Below are positions 1 through 9,235 of a stretch of 64,000 nt of DNA, piece after piece. The stretch spans positions 29,722 to 93,721 of the forward strand of contig NZ_NIXO01000023.1 in the NCBI RefSeq assembly GCF_002204795.1, read 5' to 3'. Made by a program: the position numbers and the translations under genes. Below the pieces are notes generated by a model. The model made no database searches. It had not been told where the DNA came from and worked only from the letters and a program-made list of their open reading frames with translations. This DNA comes from Pseudomonas sp. K2I15. Its GTDB lineage: Bacteria; Pseudomonadota; Gammaproteobacteria; Pseudomonadales; Pseudomonadaceae. Positions within the stretch are counted from its first letter, which is position 1. Each line of letters begins with the position of its first letter.

Positions 1-583
1 TGGAGAACAGGACTTCACCGTTGCCGGCCATGCTTTCGTGACGGTGAAAAATATCCATCTCGCCGAAACGCAGGCCGCTTTCCAGAATATTTTGCAGCAG
101 GGCCGGGCCTTTGAAGCCGGCGGCGTCGCGGCAGATCACGCTGATCACCAGCACCTCTTCGGCAGCCGGTTGATCCTTGACGGATTCTTTATGGGTGCTC
201 TTGGCCGGGGCTTCATCCGGGAAGTCATCGTCACGGCTGCTGAAGCTCGGGCCTTCTTCCAGGTCCAGGTTCAGGTCGCCCTGGGATGGCTCACTGGCCC
301 CGCCACGCTTGCCACGTTTTGGCTCACGGGCTTCACGCACCGGCGCGCTCATCGACGGCAGGTCGTGCTCGTCCAGTTGCGGCTCTTTATGGTTGTCCAG
401 GACACGCGGTGGCCCCAGCAGCTCGGCGCTGCCGTCGTCGTCCGGCAAATTGGACAGGTTGCGGTCCAGGCGGAATTTCAACTTGCCCTTGCCGCCGCGC
501 ATCCGACGCCAGCCATCAAAAAGAATACCGGCAATGACAATAATGCCGATGACGATCAGCCACTCGCGCAGACCGATTTCCAT
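1..583 (-). CDS. zipA: Cell division protein ZipA, 5' part (gene runs off the window)
   Basis: The reverse strand reads from an ATG at 583 to the window edge without a stop. The product starts [13 protein letters not shown], a short N-terminal transmembrane anchor, followed by a basic stretch ([17 protein letters not shown]) and a long acidic, Pro-rich linker. The final visible part ([23 protein letters not shown]) is the start of the FtsZ-binding C-terminal domain, the rest of which lies outside. ZipA tethers FtsZ to the inner membrane at the division ring. It lies downstream of smc on the same strand, a pairing known in pseudomonads. The 259-bp gap 584-842 holds no gene that I can support and probably contains a zipA promoter. 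The C-terminus cannot be judged. Confidence 0.93.
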   Translation of the reverse strand, partial: MEIGLREWLIVIGIIVIAGILFDGWRRMRGGKGKLKFRLDRNLSNLPDDDGSAELLGPPRVLDNHKEPQLDEHDLPSMSAPVREAREPKRGKRGGASEPSQGDLNLDLEEGPSFSSRDDDFPDEAPAKSTHKESVKDQPAAEEVLVISVICRDAAGFKGPALLQNILESGLRFGEMDIFHRHESMAGNGEVLFS

Positions 584-842
584 GTAATCCCGTGCCTCTA
601 ATAAAAAATGCTGAAAAATAAGGGGTTTAGCACCGTGCAAACCGCTTTAAAACGTGGCGCCAACTCTATGTTCTGAATGACGTTTTGCCCACGCATACGA
701 AAATTTGACATTAAACTAGCACGACCAAAGATAACTTTACACCGTCTGTCAAAATGCCTTGAACAAATATGTCCATTTGCCACTTTTCCCAGACGGGTAA
801 ATCACCTGACATCCTGCTGAAAATTCTCCTTCGACGTACGAC

Positions 843-3800
843 TCAGGATTCCACCAGCGCCATCGCCGCTTCGACATCCACCGCCACCAACCGCGAACAA
901 CCCGGCTCATGCATCGTCACGCCCATCAACTGATCGGCCATTTCCATGGCGATCTTGTTGTGGGTGATATAGATGAACTGCACCGTCTGGGACATCTCCT
1001 TAACCAGTCGGGCATACCGTCCAACGTTAGCGTCATCCAGCGGGGCGTCAACTTCGTCGAGCATGCAGAACGGCGCCGGGTTCAACTTGAAGATCGCAAA
1101 TACCAGGGCCAATGCGGTCAGTGCCTTCTCGCCACCGGACAACAAATGGATGGTGCTGTTCTTCTTGCCCGGAGGCCGCGCCATGATCGTTACCCCTGTA
1201 TCGAGTAGATCTTCGCCCGTCAGTTCCAAGTAAGCGCTGCCACCACCAAAAACTTTCGGGAATAACGCCTGTAAACCGCCATTAATCTGATCAAAGGTAT
1301 CTTTGAAGCGATTACGGGTTTCCTTGTCGATCTTGCGGATCACGTTTTCCAGGGTGTCCAGGGCTTCCACCAGATCGGCGTTCTGGGCATCCAGGTAACG
1401 TTTGCGCTCGGACTGCTGCTGGTACTCGTCGATGGCGGCGAGGTTGATCGCGCCGAGTCGTTGAATGCGCGCTGCAATCCGTTCAAGTTCTTCTTCGGCT
1501 TCTTTCTCGTTGGCCTGGGCGGTCAGGGTGTTGAGCACGCCGTGCAGGTCGTAGCCGTCTTCCAGCAATTGGTCTTGCAGGGTTTTGCGGCGCACCGTCA
1601 GGGCCTGCCATTCCATGCGCTGCTGTTCGAGCTGACCACGGATCAGTTGTGACTGTTGCTCGGCCTGGGTCCGGCGTTTTTCGGCGTCGCGCAGTTCGCG
1701 GTCGGCGTCTTCCAGGGCGATTTGCGCGGTCTTGAGTTCTTCGTCGACGGTCATGCGCTTGTCGAGCAACTCTTCGAGTTTGAGGCGCAGCTCTTCCAGC
1801 GGGGCTTCGCCCTCCTCCAGGTTGAGGCTCAGTTGCTCGCGCTTTTCAGTCAGGCGTTCGGACTGCATTTCCAGGCGTTCAAGGGCCTGGCGCGTGGAGT
1901 CGTGTTGCGCGCGCAGGGAACCGAGGCGCACGGCCAATTGATGGGCGTGGTCCTTGTGCTGGCGGGCTTCCTGGCGTACCCGGTCGAGGCGCTCACGCAG
2001 GCTGTCACGCTGGGCCAGCAGCAACTCGCGCTGCTCGGTGTCCAGGGCCATGCTGTCGAGGGCTTCCTGCAGTTGCAGGCGCGCTTCGCCGACTTGTTCG
2101 TGTTCGAGGGCGCGTTGCTCGCCCATCTCGGCCACTTCTTCGTCGAGACGGGTGCGGCGCAGGGTCAGTTGCTCGACCTTGGCCTTGCTCGCCGAAAGCT
2201 GGGCTTTCAATTCGCCTTGCTGGCGCGCTTCGTCCTGCAACAGCCGGCGCAGGTGTTCGCGGCCGGTCTCTTGCTGGCGCTGGGTGGCGCGCAGGGTTTG
2301 CAGCTGGTTTTCCAGGGACTCAAGCGTCGCTTCGCGCTCTTCGCGCTCGGCGGTCAGGTTGACGATTTCCTGGCCTCGAGCCAGAACGCCGCTTTCCGCT
2401 TCACTGGCGCGGCGCACCCGCAAAAAGTGCCGGCCTACCCAAAAACCGTCGCGGCTGATCAGGCTTTGCCCGGCCGCTAATTGGCCGCGCTGGGCCAGGG
2501 CTTGCTCAAGGCTGTCTAACGGCTTGACCTGGCCGAGCCAGGGCGACAGATCAATCGCCGCCTCGACCTTGTCCAGCAGGCTGCCCGGCACCCGAGTGCC
2601 GTCCGCCGCCGGGCTGAGCAAACGCAAATCACCTTGGGCAAATCCAGCCAGATCGAAGCCGCCAAAATCATCCACCAACACTGCTTGAAGGTCGGCGCCG
2701 AGCACGGTTTCCACCGCCAGCTCCCAACCGGCTTCAACCTTCAAGCCTTCAGCCAGGCGCGGGCGCTCGGCCAGGTGTTGGTCGCGCAGCCATTGCGCCG
2801 TGCCGGTGCCCGGGTCGAGCGCCGCTTGCTGCAAGGCTTCCAGGGAGGCCAGCCGGCCATTGAGCCGCTGCAAATCGCCTTGGGCCGTTTGCTGGGCCTG
2901 GGTCGCGTGTTGCAGTTGCTGACGCAATTGCTCCAAGCGCTCCACTTGTTGTTCTTCGCTGGCTTCCAGCTCTTCCAGCGTCATTTCGCTTTCGGCCAGT
3001 TGCTCGCTCAGGTCGAGGATCGCCGCGTCTTCCGGGTCGGCAGCGAGCAGCACGCGCTCTTCCACCAAACGCCGCTGACGCTCGGCCAAACGCTCCATGC
3101 TGGTTTCCAGTTGCTGGATGCGCGACTGCTGCACCTCAGCCTGGCGACGCGGTTCGGCGGATTGCAGGTTGAAGGTGTCCCACTGCTCCTGCCAGCCGTG
3201 CATGGTGGTTTCGGATTCTTCCAGGGCCGCAGCGGCTTCCTCGGCAGCAGCGCTGGTGACTTCCTGCTCGGGGGTGAGCATGCCCAGCTCCTCCCCAAGG
3301 GTCAGCAGCAAGGTGCGGTCGTGACCCAGGTGCGATTCGGTTTCCAGGCGCGCGCGTTCGGCTTCTTTCAGGTCATCCTGCAACTGGCGCAAACGCTGCT
3401 GGCCATGCTGGATGCTCTGCTCGACCCGGGCGATATCGCCGCCCACCGAATAGAAGCGCCCCTGCACCAGATTGAAGCGCTCGGACAGGTCATGGTGACC
3501 GTCCCGCAGGCGTTCGATGCTGGCGTCGGCGTTGCGCTGTTCGGCCACCAAGGCTTCGAAGCTGATTTCCTGAGTGCCGATGATCGCTTCGCGCTGGCCC
3601 ACCTGATCGTTCAACGCCTGCCAGCGCAGGGCCGACAGTTGTGCCTTGAGCTGACGCTCCTCGCCCTTGTATTCCTGATACTTCTCGGCGGCCTGGGCCT
3701 GGCGGTGCAGGCGCTCCAACTGGCGCTCCAGCTCTTCGCGCAGGTCAGTCAGGCGGGCGAGGTTTTCATGGGTGCGGCGGATACGGTTTTCGGTCTCGCG

Positions 3801-4331
3801 GCGGCGCTCCTTATACTTGGAGATGCCGGCCGCTTCTTCGATAAAGTTACGCAGGTCTTCGGGTTTGGCTTCGATCAGCTTGGAGATCATCCCCTGCTCG
3901 ATGATCGAGTAGCTGCGCGGGCCCAGGCCGGTACCGAGGAAGATGTCGGTAATGTCCCGGCGGCGGCACTTAGTGCCGTTGAGGAAGTAGCTGTTCTGGC
4001 TGTCGCGGGTCACTTTGCGGCGAATGGAAATTTCCGCATAGGCCGCATACTCGCCGACCAGGGTGCCGTCTGAGTTGTCGAACACCAGTTCGATGCTGGC
4101 CTGGCTCACCGGCTTGCGGCTGGTGGAGCCGTTGAAGATGACGTCGGTCATCGACTCGCCACGCAGGTTTTTCGCGGAGCTCTCGCCCATCACCCAGCGT
4201 ACGGCGTCGATGATGTTCGACTTGCCGCAGCCATTGGGCCCCACCACTGCCGCCATGTTACTGGGGAAGTTCACCGTGGTCGGGTCGACGAAGGATTTGA
4301 ACCCCGCCAGTTTGATGCACTTGAGCCGCAC
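843..4331 (-). CDS. smc: Chromosome segregation protein SMC
   Basis: This is the structural maintenance of chromosomes ATPase, which compacts and segregates the nucleoid, normally as a dimer with ScpA and ScpB. The N-terminal Walker A is GPNGCGKSN (about residues 32-40). A long coiled coil follows, interrupted near the middle by the hinge (around EAGWELAVETVLGAD), then a second coiled coil. The C-terminal ABC signature is LLSGGEKALTAL and Walker B is FCMLDEVDAPLDD. I start it at GTG 4331 (VRLKCIKLAGFKSF), the usual SMC N-terminus, which gives 1162 residues; an upstream in-frame start would run into the preceding gene. The GTG begins only 2 nt after the stop of the GntR gene, so the two are probably cotranscribed and translationally coupled. 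Confidence 0.97.
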   Translation of the reverse strand: MRLKCIKLAGFKSFVDPTTVNFPSNMAAVVGPNGCGKSNIIDAVRWVMGESSAKNLRGESMTDVIFNGSTSRKPVSQASIELVFDNSDGTLVGEYAAYAEISIRRKVTRDSQNSYFLNGTKCRRRDITDIFLGTGLGPRSYSIIEQGMISKLIEAKPEDLRNFIEEAAGISKYKERRRETENRIRRTHENLARLTDLREELERQLERLHRQAQAAEKYQEYKGEERQLKAQLSALRWQALNDQVGQREAIIGTQEISFEALVAEQRNADASIERLRDGHHDLSERFNLVQGRFYSVGGDIARVEQSIQHGQQRLRQLQDDLKEAERARLETESHLGHDRTLLLTLGEELGMLTPEQEVTSAAAEEAAAALEESETTMHGWQEQWDTFNLQSAEPRRQAEVQQSRIQQLETSMERLAERQRRLVEERVLLAADPEDAAILDLSEQLAESEMTLEELEASEEQQVERLEQLRQQLQHATQAQQTAQGDLQRLNGRLASLEALQQAALDPGTGTAQWLRDQHLAERPRLAEGLKVEAGWELAVETVLGADLQAVLVDDFGGFDLAGFAQGDLRLLSPAADGTRVPGSLLDKVEAAIDLSPWLGQVKPLDSLEQALAQRGQLAAGQSLISRDGFWVGRHFLRVRRASEAESGVLARGQEIVNLTAEREEREATLESLENQLQTLRATQRQQETGREHLRRLLQDEARQQGELKAQLSASKAKVEQLTLRRTRLDEEVAEMGEQRALEHEQVGEARLQLQEALDSMALDTEQRELLLAQRDSLRERLDRVRQEARQHKDHAHQLAVRLGSLRAQHDSTRQALERLEMQSERLTEKREQLSLNLEEGEAPLEELRLKLEELLDKRMTVDEELKTAQIALEDADRELRDAEKRRTQAEQQSQLIRGQLEQQRMEWQALTVRRKTLQDQLLEDGYDLHGVLNTLTAQANEKEAEEELERIAARIQRLGAINLAAIDEYQQQSERKRYLDAQNADLVEALDTLENVIRKIDKETRNRFKDTFDQINGGLQALFPKVFGGGSAYLELTGEDLLDTGVTIMARPPGKKNSTIHLLSGGEKALTALALVFAIFKLNPAPFCMLDEVDAPLDDANVGRYARLVKEMSQTVQFIYITHNKIAMEMADQLMGVTMHEPGCSRLVAVDVEAAMALVES

Positions 4332-4333
4332 GC

Positions 4334-4993
4334 TTAGGCTTCCGCCAACGCAGCGACGACCAGCGAGCAACTGCGCTCGCCGTAGGCCGAGAGCACCTGG
4401 CGAATCTGTGGCAGGTCACGGGCCAGTACGGCGGCGAGCAATTGCTCAAACAACACCAGGTACTCGCTCATGGACGCCTTGCGTTGATCCAGTGCCAGGT
4501 AATAGGCACGGTTCATCGCCGGCTGCAGGTTCTCGACGGTTTCCTGCAGGTACGGGTTGTTGGCGAACGGATAGGCGGCGCGCATCACATTGAAGCTTTC
4601 TTCGACGAAGGCGCGGATGTCCTGGCGGTCGAAGCTGGCGACCAGGCGCTGCTGGATTTGCACGAACGGCGCCATGTCGGCCTGGGTCTGCCAGCCGGCG
4701 GCCACTGCGTTGCCCAGCAGGATGTACAACTCGCCCATCAGCGTGCACAGGCTCTGCACCTTGTGGGCGGTAAGCTCGGTGACGTGGGCGCCACGGCGCG
4801 GCAGGATCGCGATCAGGTGCCGGCGCTCAAGGATCAGCAAAGCTTCGCGCACGGAGCCACGGCTGACATTAAGCGCCAGTGTGACCTTTTGCTCCTGGAT
4901 CCGCTCCCCAGGCTTGAGGTCGCCGCGAATGATACGTTCGGCGAGGTGGTGAGCGATTTGCTCGGCAAGACTATCCGGCGCCTTGAACGTCAT
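4334..4993 (-). CDS. GntR-family (FCD) transcriptional regulator, probable regulator of the xdh genes
   Basis: 219 residues. The N-terminal GntR winged helix spans about residues 8-70 (LAEQIAHHLAERIIRGDLKP, then VSRGSVREALLILERRHLI) and is followed by a helical FCD ligand-binding domain. It diverges from xdhA across a 279-bp region that carries repeated TGACC/GGTCA inverted repeats overlapping the xdhA promoter, so I infer that it represses xanthine dehydrogenase and perhaps itself. Downstream it is nearly fused to smc (stop TAA, 2 nt, then GTG), so transcription from this regulator's promoter may feed smc. The ligand is unknown; a purine or ureide intermediate fits the context but is inference. 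Confidence 0.85.
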   Translation of the reverse strand: MTFKAPDSLAEQIAHHLAERIIRGDLKPGERIQEQKVTLALNVSRGSVREALLILERRHLIAILPRRGAHVTELTAHKVQSLCTLMGELYILLGNAVAAGWQTQADMAPFVQIQQRLVASFDRQDIRAFVEESFNVMRAAYPFANNPYLQETVENLQPAMNRAYYLALDQRKASMSEYLVLFEQLLAAVLARDLPQIRQVLSAYGERSCSLVVAALAEA

Positions 4994-5176
4994 GTTTTCC
5001 CTTCAAAATCTTCTATCGGTACAAGCGCGGCAGTGTAGCGCACTTGCCCATTGATGGCGTACGGCCCACAAGCATGAATTTGGCATGAAATAAGCAGCCG
5101 TTAAAGTCCAGAAGCCCCCAAAAACGGCGGTTCCAGAGAACTGAACCATAATTAAGGATGTTGAGATCGCATTTTC

Positions 5177-5228
5177 TTGACCCTTAGGTCAGAAAATCGT
5201 TGACCGAAAAGTCAGACATGACTAGATT
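5177..5228 (+). promoter_or_regulatory. xdhA promoter with tandem GntR-type operators
   Basis: Two near-identical boxes occur: TTGACC-CTTA-GGTCAG at 5177-5192 and TTGACC-GAAA-AGTCAG at 5200-5215. Their centres are 23 bp apart, about two helical turns. A further inverted repeat, AGTCA-GACA-TGACT, spans 5210-5223. The second box also supplies a sigma-70 -35 (TTGACC, 5200-5205), with a -10 TAGATT at 5223-5228 after a 17-nt spacer, so a bound repressor would block RNA polymerase. The likely regulator is the adjacent divergent GntR protein (inference). Confidence 0.6.
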
Positions 5229-5272
5229 CGGCGCAAAGCGGTAACAACAATAATGAGTCTGCGAGGCCTTCC

Positions 5273-6721
5273 GTGATCCAGTTTTTACTAAACCAGGAGC
5301 TCCGTAGCGAGCACGCCCTGGACCCGAACCTGACCGTGCTCAACTATTTGCGTGAGCACCTGGGCAAATCCGGCACCAAGGAAGGCTGCGCCAGCGGCGA
5401 CTGTGGCGCCTGCACCGTGGTGGTCGGCGAGTTGCACACCGACCATCAAGGCGCCGAGCAGATTCGCTATCGCAGCCTCAACTCGTGCCTGACCTTCGTC
5501 TCGTCCCTGCACGGCAAACAACTGATCAGCGTCGAAGACCTCAAGCACCAGGGCCAACTCCACAGCGTGCAACAGGCCATGGTCGAGTGCCACGGTTCGC
5601 AATGCGGCTTCTGCACCCCGGGTTTTGTGATGTCGCTGTTCGCCCTGCAAAAAAACAGCGATGCACCCGACAGCCAAAAGGCCCACGAAGCCCTGGCCGG
5701 CAACCTCTGCCGCTGCACCGGCTATCGTCCGATTCTCGCGGCTGCCGAACAGGCCTGCTGCAACAAGCCCCAGGACCAGTTCGACAGTCGCCAGGCCGAA
5801 ACCATCGCCCGCCTGAAATCCATCGCGCCGACTCAAACCGGTGAACTGAACAGCGGCGACAAACGCTGCCTGGTGCCGTTGACCGTCGCCGACCTGGCCG
5901 ACCTTTACGACGCGTACCCACAAGCCCGGCTGTTGGCGGGCGGCACCGACCTGGCGCTGGAAGTCACCCAGTTCCACCGCACACTGCCGGTGATGATCTA
6001 CGTCGGCAATATCGAAGAGATGAAGCGCATCGAAAGCTTCGACGACCGCCTGGAAATCGGCGCCGCCACTTCGTTGTCCGATTGCTACACCGCACTGAAC
6101 AACGAATACCCGGACTTCGGCGAATTGCTCCACCGCTTCGCCTCGTTGCAGATCCGTAACCAGGGCACCCTGGGCGGCAACATCGGCAACGCCTCGCCCA
6201 TCGGTGACTCGCCGCCGCTGCTGATCGCCCTCGGCGCGCAGATTGTGCTGTGCAAGGGCAACACCCGCCGTACTTTGGCGCTGGAAGACTACTTCATCGA
6301 CTACCGCGTGACTGCCCGCCAGGACAGCGAATTCATCGAAAAAATCATCGTACCCAAAGGCGTGCCGCTGTTCCGTGCCTACAAGGTTTCCAAGCGTCTG
6401 GACGACGACATTTCTGCCGTCTGCGCCGCCTTCAATCTGAAAATCGATAACGGTGTAATCGCCGACGCCCGCGTCGCCTTCGGTGGCATGGCCGCCACCC
6501 CAAAACGTGCGAAAAACTGCGAAGCCGTGCTGAACGGCGCCACCTGGAATTCTGCCACCGTGGAAAAAGCCTGCGCTGCGCTGGCCGAAGATTTCACCCC
6601 GCTGTCGGACTTTCGCGCCAGCAAGGAATACCGCCTGCTCAGCGCACAGAACCTGCTGCGCAAATACTTCATCGAACTGCAAACGCCGCACATCGAGACT
6701 CGGGTGACCGCTTATGTCTAA
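5273..6721 (+). CDS. xdhA: Xanthine dehydrogenase small subunit (FeS/FAD)
   Basis: 482 residues, the usual length for bacterial XdhA. The subunit passes electrons from the molybdenum centre through two [2Fe-2S] clusters to FAD and NAD in hypoxanthine and xanthine oxidation. Cluster ligands are visible as CASGDCGAC (plant-type ferredoxin domain) and QCGFCTPGF with NLCRCTGY (helical second cluster). The FAD-binding domain follows (LLAGGTDLALEVT, then LGGNIGNASPIGDSPP). The start is GTG 5273, where the protein begins MIQFLLN; a GCGAGG ribosome-binding site lies just upstream. The 3' end overlaps xdhB by 8 nt, which indicates translational coupling. Confidence 0.97.
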   Translation: MIQFLLNQELRSEHALDPNLTVLNYLREHLGKSGTKEGCASGDCGACTVVVGELHTDHQGAEQIRYRSLNSCLTFVSSLHGKQLISVEDLKHQGQLHSVQQAMVECHGSQCGFCTPGFVMSLFALQKNSDAPDSQKAHEALAGNLCRCTGYRPILAAAEQACCNKPQDQFDSRQAETIARLKSIAPTQTGELNSGDKRCLVPLTVADLADLYDAYPQARLLAGGTDLALEVTQFHRTLPVMIYVGNIEEMKRIESFDDRLEIGAATSLSDCYTALNNEYPDFGELLHRFASLQIRNQGTLGGNIGNASPIGDSPPLLIALGAQIVLCKGNTRRTLALEDYFIDYRVTARQDSEFIEKIIVPKGVPLFRAYKVSKRLDDDISAVCAAFNLKIDNGVIADARVAFGGMAATPKRAKNCEAVLNGATWNSATVEKACAALAEDFTPLSDFRASKEYRLLSAQNLLRKYFIELQTPHIETRVTAYV

Positions 6722-9113
6722 CCATCACGCTGTGGAAAAATCCCAGGCCGAACTCGCCGAACTGTTTGCCCAGGACCTGACCAGCGGAGTCGGTCGCAGC
6801 GTCAAGCACGACAGCGCTGCCAAGCACGTGTCGGGCGAGGCGCAGTACATCGATGACCGGCTGGAATTCCCTAATCAGTTGCACCTGTATGCACGCATGT
6901 CGGACCGCGCCCACGCGAAGATCATCAGCATCGACACCGCGCCCTGCTACGCCTTCGAAGGCGTGCGCATCGTCATCACCCACGAAGACGTGCCGGGCCT
7001 GAAAGACATCGGCCCGCTGATGCCCGGCGATCCGTTGCTGGCCATCGACACCGTGCAGTTCGTCGGCCAGGTGGTACTGGCCGTCGCCGCCCGCGACCTG
7101 GAAACCGCGCGCAAAGCCGCCATGGCCGCCGTGATCGAATACGAAGACCTGGAGCCGGTGCTGGACGTGGTCGAGGCGTTTCGCAAAAAGCATTTCGTAC
7201 TGGACAGCCACACCCACCAACGCGGTGATTCGGCAGGCGCGCTGGCGACGGCAAAAAACCGTATCCAGGGCACCCTGCACATCGGCGGCCAGGAACACTT
7301 CTACCTGGAAACCCAGATCTCCTCGGTGATGCCCACCGAAGACGGCGGCATGATCGTCTACTGCTCCACGCAAAACCCTACCGAAGTGCAGAAACTGGTG
7401 GCCGAAGTACTCGACGTCTCGATGAACAAAATCGTGGTCGACATGCGCCGCATGGGCGGCGGTTTCGGCGGCAAGGAAACCCAGGCGGCAAGCCCTGCAT
7501 GCCTGTGCGCGGTGGTCGCACGCCTCACCGGCCAGCCGACCAAAATGCGCCTGCCACGGGTCGAAGACATGCTGATGACCGGCAAACGCCACCCGTTCTA
7601 TATCGAATACGACGTGGGCTTCGACGACACCGGCCGCCTGCACGGTATTAATCTGGAACTGGCAGGCAACTGCGGCTGCTCACCGGACCTGTCGAACTCG
7701 ATTGTCGACCGCGCGATGTTCCACTCCGACAACTCGTATTACTTGGGCGATGCCACGGTCAACGGTCACCGCTGCAAAACCAACACTGCATCCAACACTG
7801 CTTACCGTGGCTTCGGCGGCCCCCAAGGCATGGTCGCGATCGAGGAAGTGATGGACGCCATTGCCCGGCATCTGGCCCTCGACCCGCTGACGGTACGCAA
7901 GGCCAACTACTACGGCAAGACCGAGCGTAACGTCACCCACTATTACCAGACCGTCGAGCACAACATGCTCGAAGAGATGACCGCCGAACTCGAGCAAAGC
8001 AGCCAGTATTTCGAGCGCCGCGAAGCGATCCGCCGCTACAACGCCAACAGCCCGATCCTGAAAAAAGGCCTGGCGCTGACACCGGTGAAATTCGGCATCT
8101 CCTTCACCGCCAGCTTCCTCAACCAGGCCGGTGCGCTGATCCACATCTACACCGACGGCAGCATCCACCTGAACCACGGCGGCACCGAGATGGGCCAGGG
8201 CTTGAACATCAAGGTCGCGCAAGTGGTTGCCGAGATATTCCAGGTGGAAATCGACCGCGTACAGATCACCGCCACCAATACCGACAAGGTGCCAAACACC
8301 TCGCCTACAGCCGCTTCCAGCGGCGCAGACCTGAACGGCAAGGCCGCGCAGAACGCTGCCGAAACCATCAAGCAACGCCTGGTGGAATTTGCCGCGCGCA
8401 AGTATGAAGTCAGCGAGGCCGACGTTGAATTCCACAACGGGCATGTGCGGGTTCGCGATCACATCCTGACGTTTGAAGCGTTGATCCAGCAGGCGTATTT
8501 CGCCCAGGTGTCGCTCTCCAGCACGGGCTTCTACAAGACCCCGAAAATCTTCTACGACCGCAGCCAGGCGCGCGGTCGGCCGTTCTATTACTTCGCGTTC
8601 GGCGCCGCGTGTTGCGAGGTGATCGTCGACACGCTGACCGGTGAGTACAAGATGCTGCGCACCGACATCCTGCATGACGTAGGCGCCTCGCTGAACCCGG
8701 CCATCGACATCGGCCAGGTCGAAGGCGGCTTCATCCAGGGCATGGGCTGGCTGACCATGGAAGAGCTTGTCTGGAATAACAAGGGCAAGCTGATGACCAA
8801 CGGCCCGGCCAGCTACAAGATCCCGGCCGTGGCCGACATGCCGCTGGACCTGCGGGTGAAGCTGGTGGAAAACCGCAAGAACCCGGAAGACACGGTGTTC
8901 CATTCCAAGGCCGTGGGTGAGCCTCCGTTCATGCTCGGCATCGCTTCGTGGTGTGCGATCAAGGACGCCGTGGCGAGCCTGGGTGACTATCGCCATCAGC
9001 CGAAGATTGATGCACCAGCGACCCCGGAGCGGGTGTTGTGGGGTTGTGAGCAAATGCGGCAGTTGCAGGTGGCGACGGCTGTGGAAACTGAAACCGAGCT
9101 GGCTTCGCTTTAG
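6714..9113 (+). CDS. xdhB: Xanthine dehydrogenase large (molybdopterin) subunit
   Basis: 799 residues. This is the molybdenum-cofactor subunit that hydroxylates hypoxanthine to xanthine and urate. The N-terminal a/b hammerhead domain (SGEAQYIDD) is followed by molybdopterin-binding domains with GGGFGGKE, the AYRGFGGPQG loop, and the C-terminal KAVGEPPFMLG, whose Glu is the expected catalytic base. It overlaps the end of xdhA. A 121-bp gap holding a REPIN separates it from xdhC, so the operon is interrupted by a repeat that could lower or stabilise the distal transcript (inference). Confidence 0.97.
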   Translation: MSNHHAVEKSQAELAELFAQDLTSGVGRSVKHDSAAKHVSGEAQYIDDRLEFPNQLHLYARMSDRAHAKIISIDTAPCYAFEGVRIVITHEDVPGLKDIGPLMPGDPLLAIDTVQFVGQVVLAVAARDLETARKAAMAAVIEYEDLEPVLDVVEAFRKKHFVLDSHTHQRGDSAGALATAKNRIQGTLHIGGQEHFYLETQISSVMPTEDGGMIVYCSTQNPTEVQKLVAEVLDVSMNKIVVDMRRMGGGFGGKETQAASPACLCAVVARLTGQPTKMRLPRVEDMLMTGKRHPFYIEYDVGFDDTGRLHGINLELAGNCGCSPDLSNSIVDRAMFHSDNSYYLGDATVNGHRCKTNTASNTAYRGFGGPQGMVAIEEVMDAIARHLALDPLTVRKANYYGKTERNVTHYYQTVEHNMLEEMTAELEQSSQYFERREAIRRYNANSPILKKGLALTPVKFGISFTASFLNQAGALIHIYTDGSIHLNHGGTEMGQGLNIKVAQVVAEIFQVEIDRVQITATNTDKVPNTSPTAASSGADLNGKAAQNAAETIKQRLVEFAARKYEVSEADVEFHNGHVRVRDHILTFEALIQQAYFAQVSLSSTGFYKTPKIFYDRSQARGRPFYYFAFGAACCEVIVDTLTGEYKMLRTDILHDVGASLNPAIDIGQVEGGFIQGMGWLTMEELVWNNKGKLMTNGPASYKIPAVADMPLDLRVKLVENRKNPEDTVFHSKAVGEPPFMLGIASWCAIKDAVASLGDYRHQPKIDAPATPERVLWGCEQMRQLQVATAVETETELASL

Positions 9114-9124
9114 ACCGAGGCGCT

Positions 9125-9202
9125 GCCTTCGCGAGCAAGCCCGCTCCCACATTTGAATGTGTTCACAAATCAAAATGTGGGAGCGGGCTTGCTCGCGAAG
9201 GC
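9125..9202. repeat. REPIN (inverted pair of REP sequences) between xdhB and xdhC
   Basis: About 29-nt arms at 9126-9154 and 9173-9201 are exact inverted copies built on the core GAGCGGGCTTGCTCGCGAA, separated by a short spacer. The transcript would form a long hairpin. The same core recurs at the right edge of the window. It sits inside the xdh operon. Confidence 0.9.
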
Positions 9203-9235
9203 GGTCGAACTGACAACAGAGATGTTGAGGTAAAC

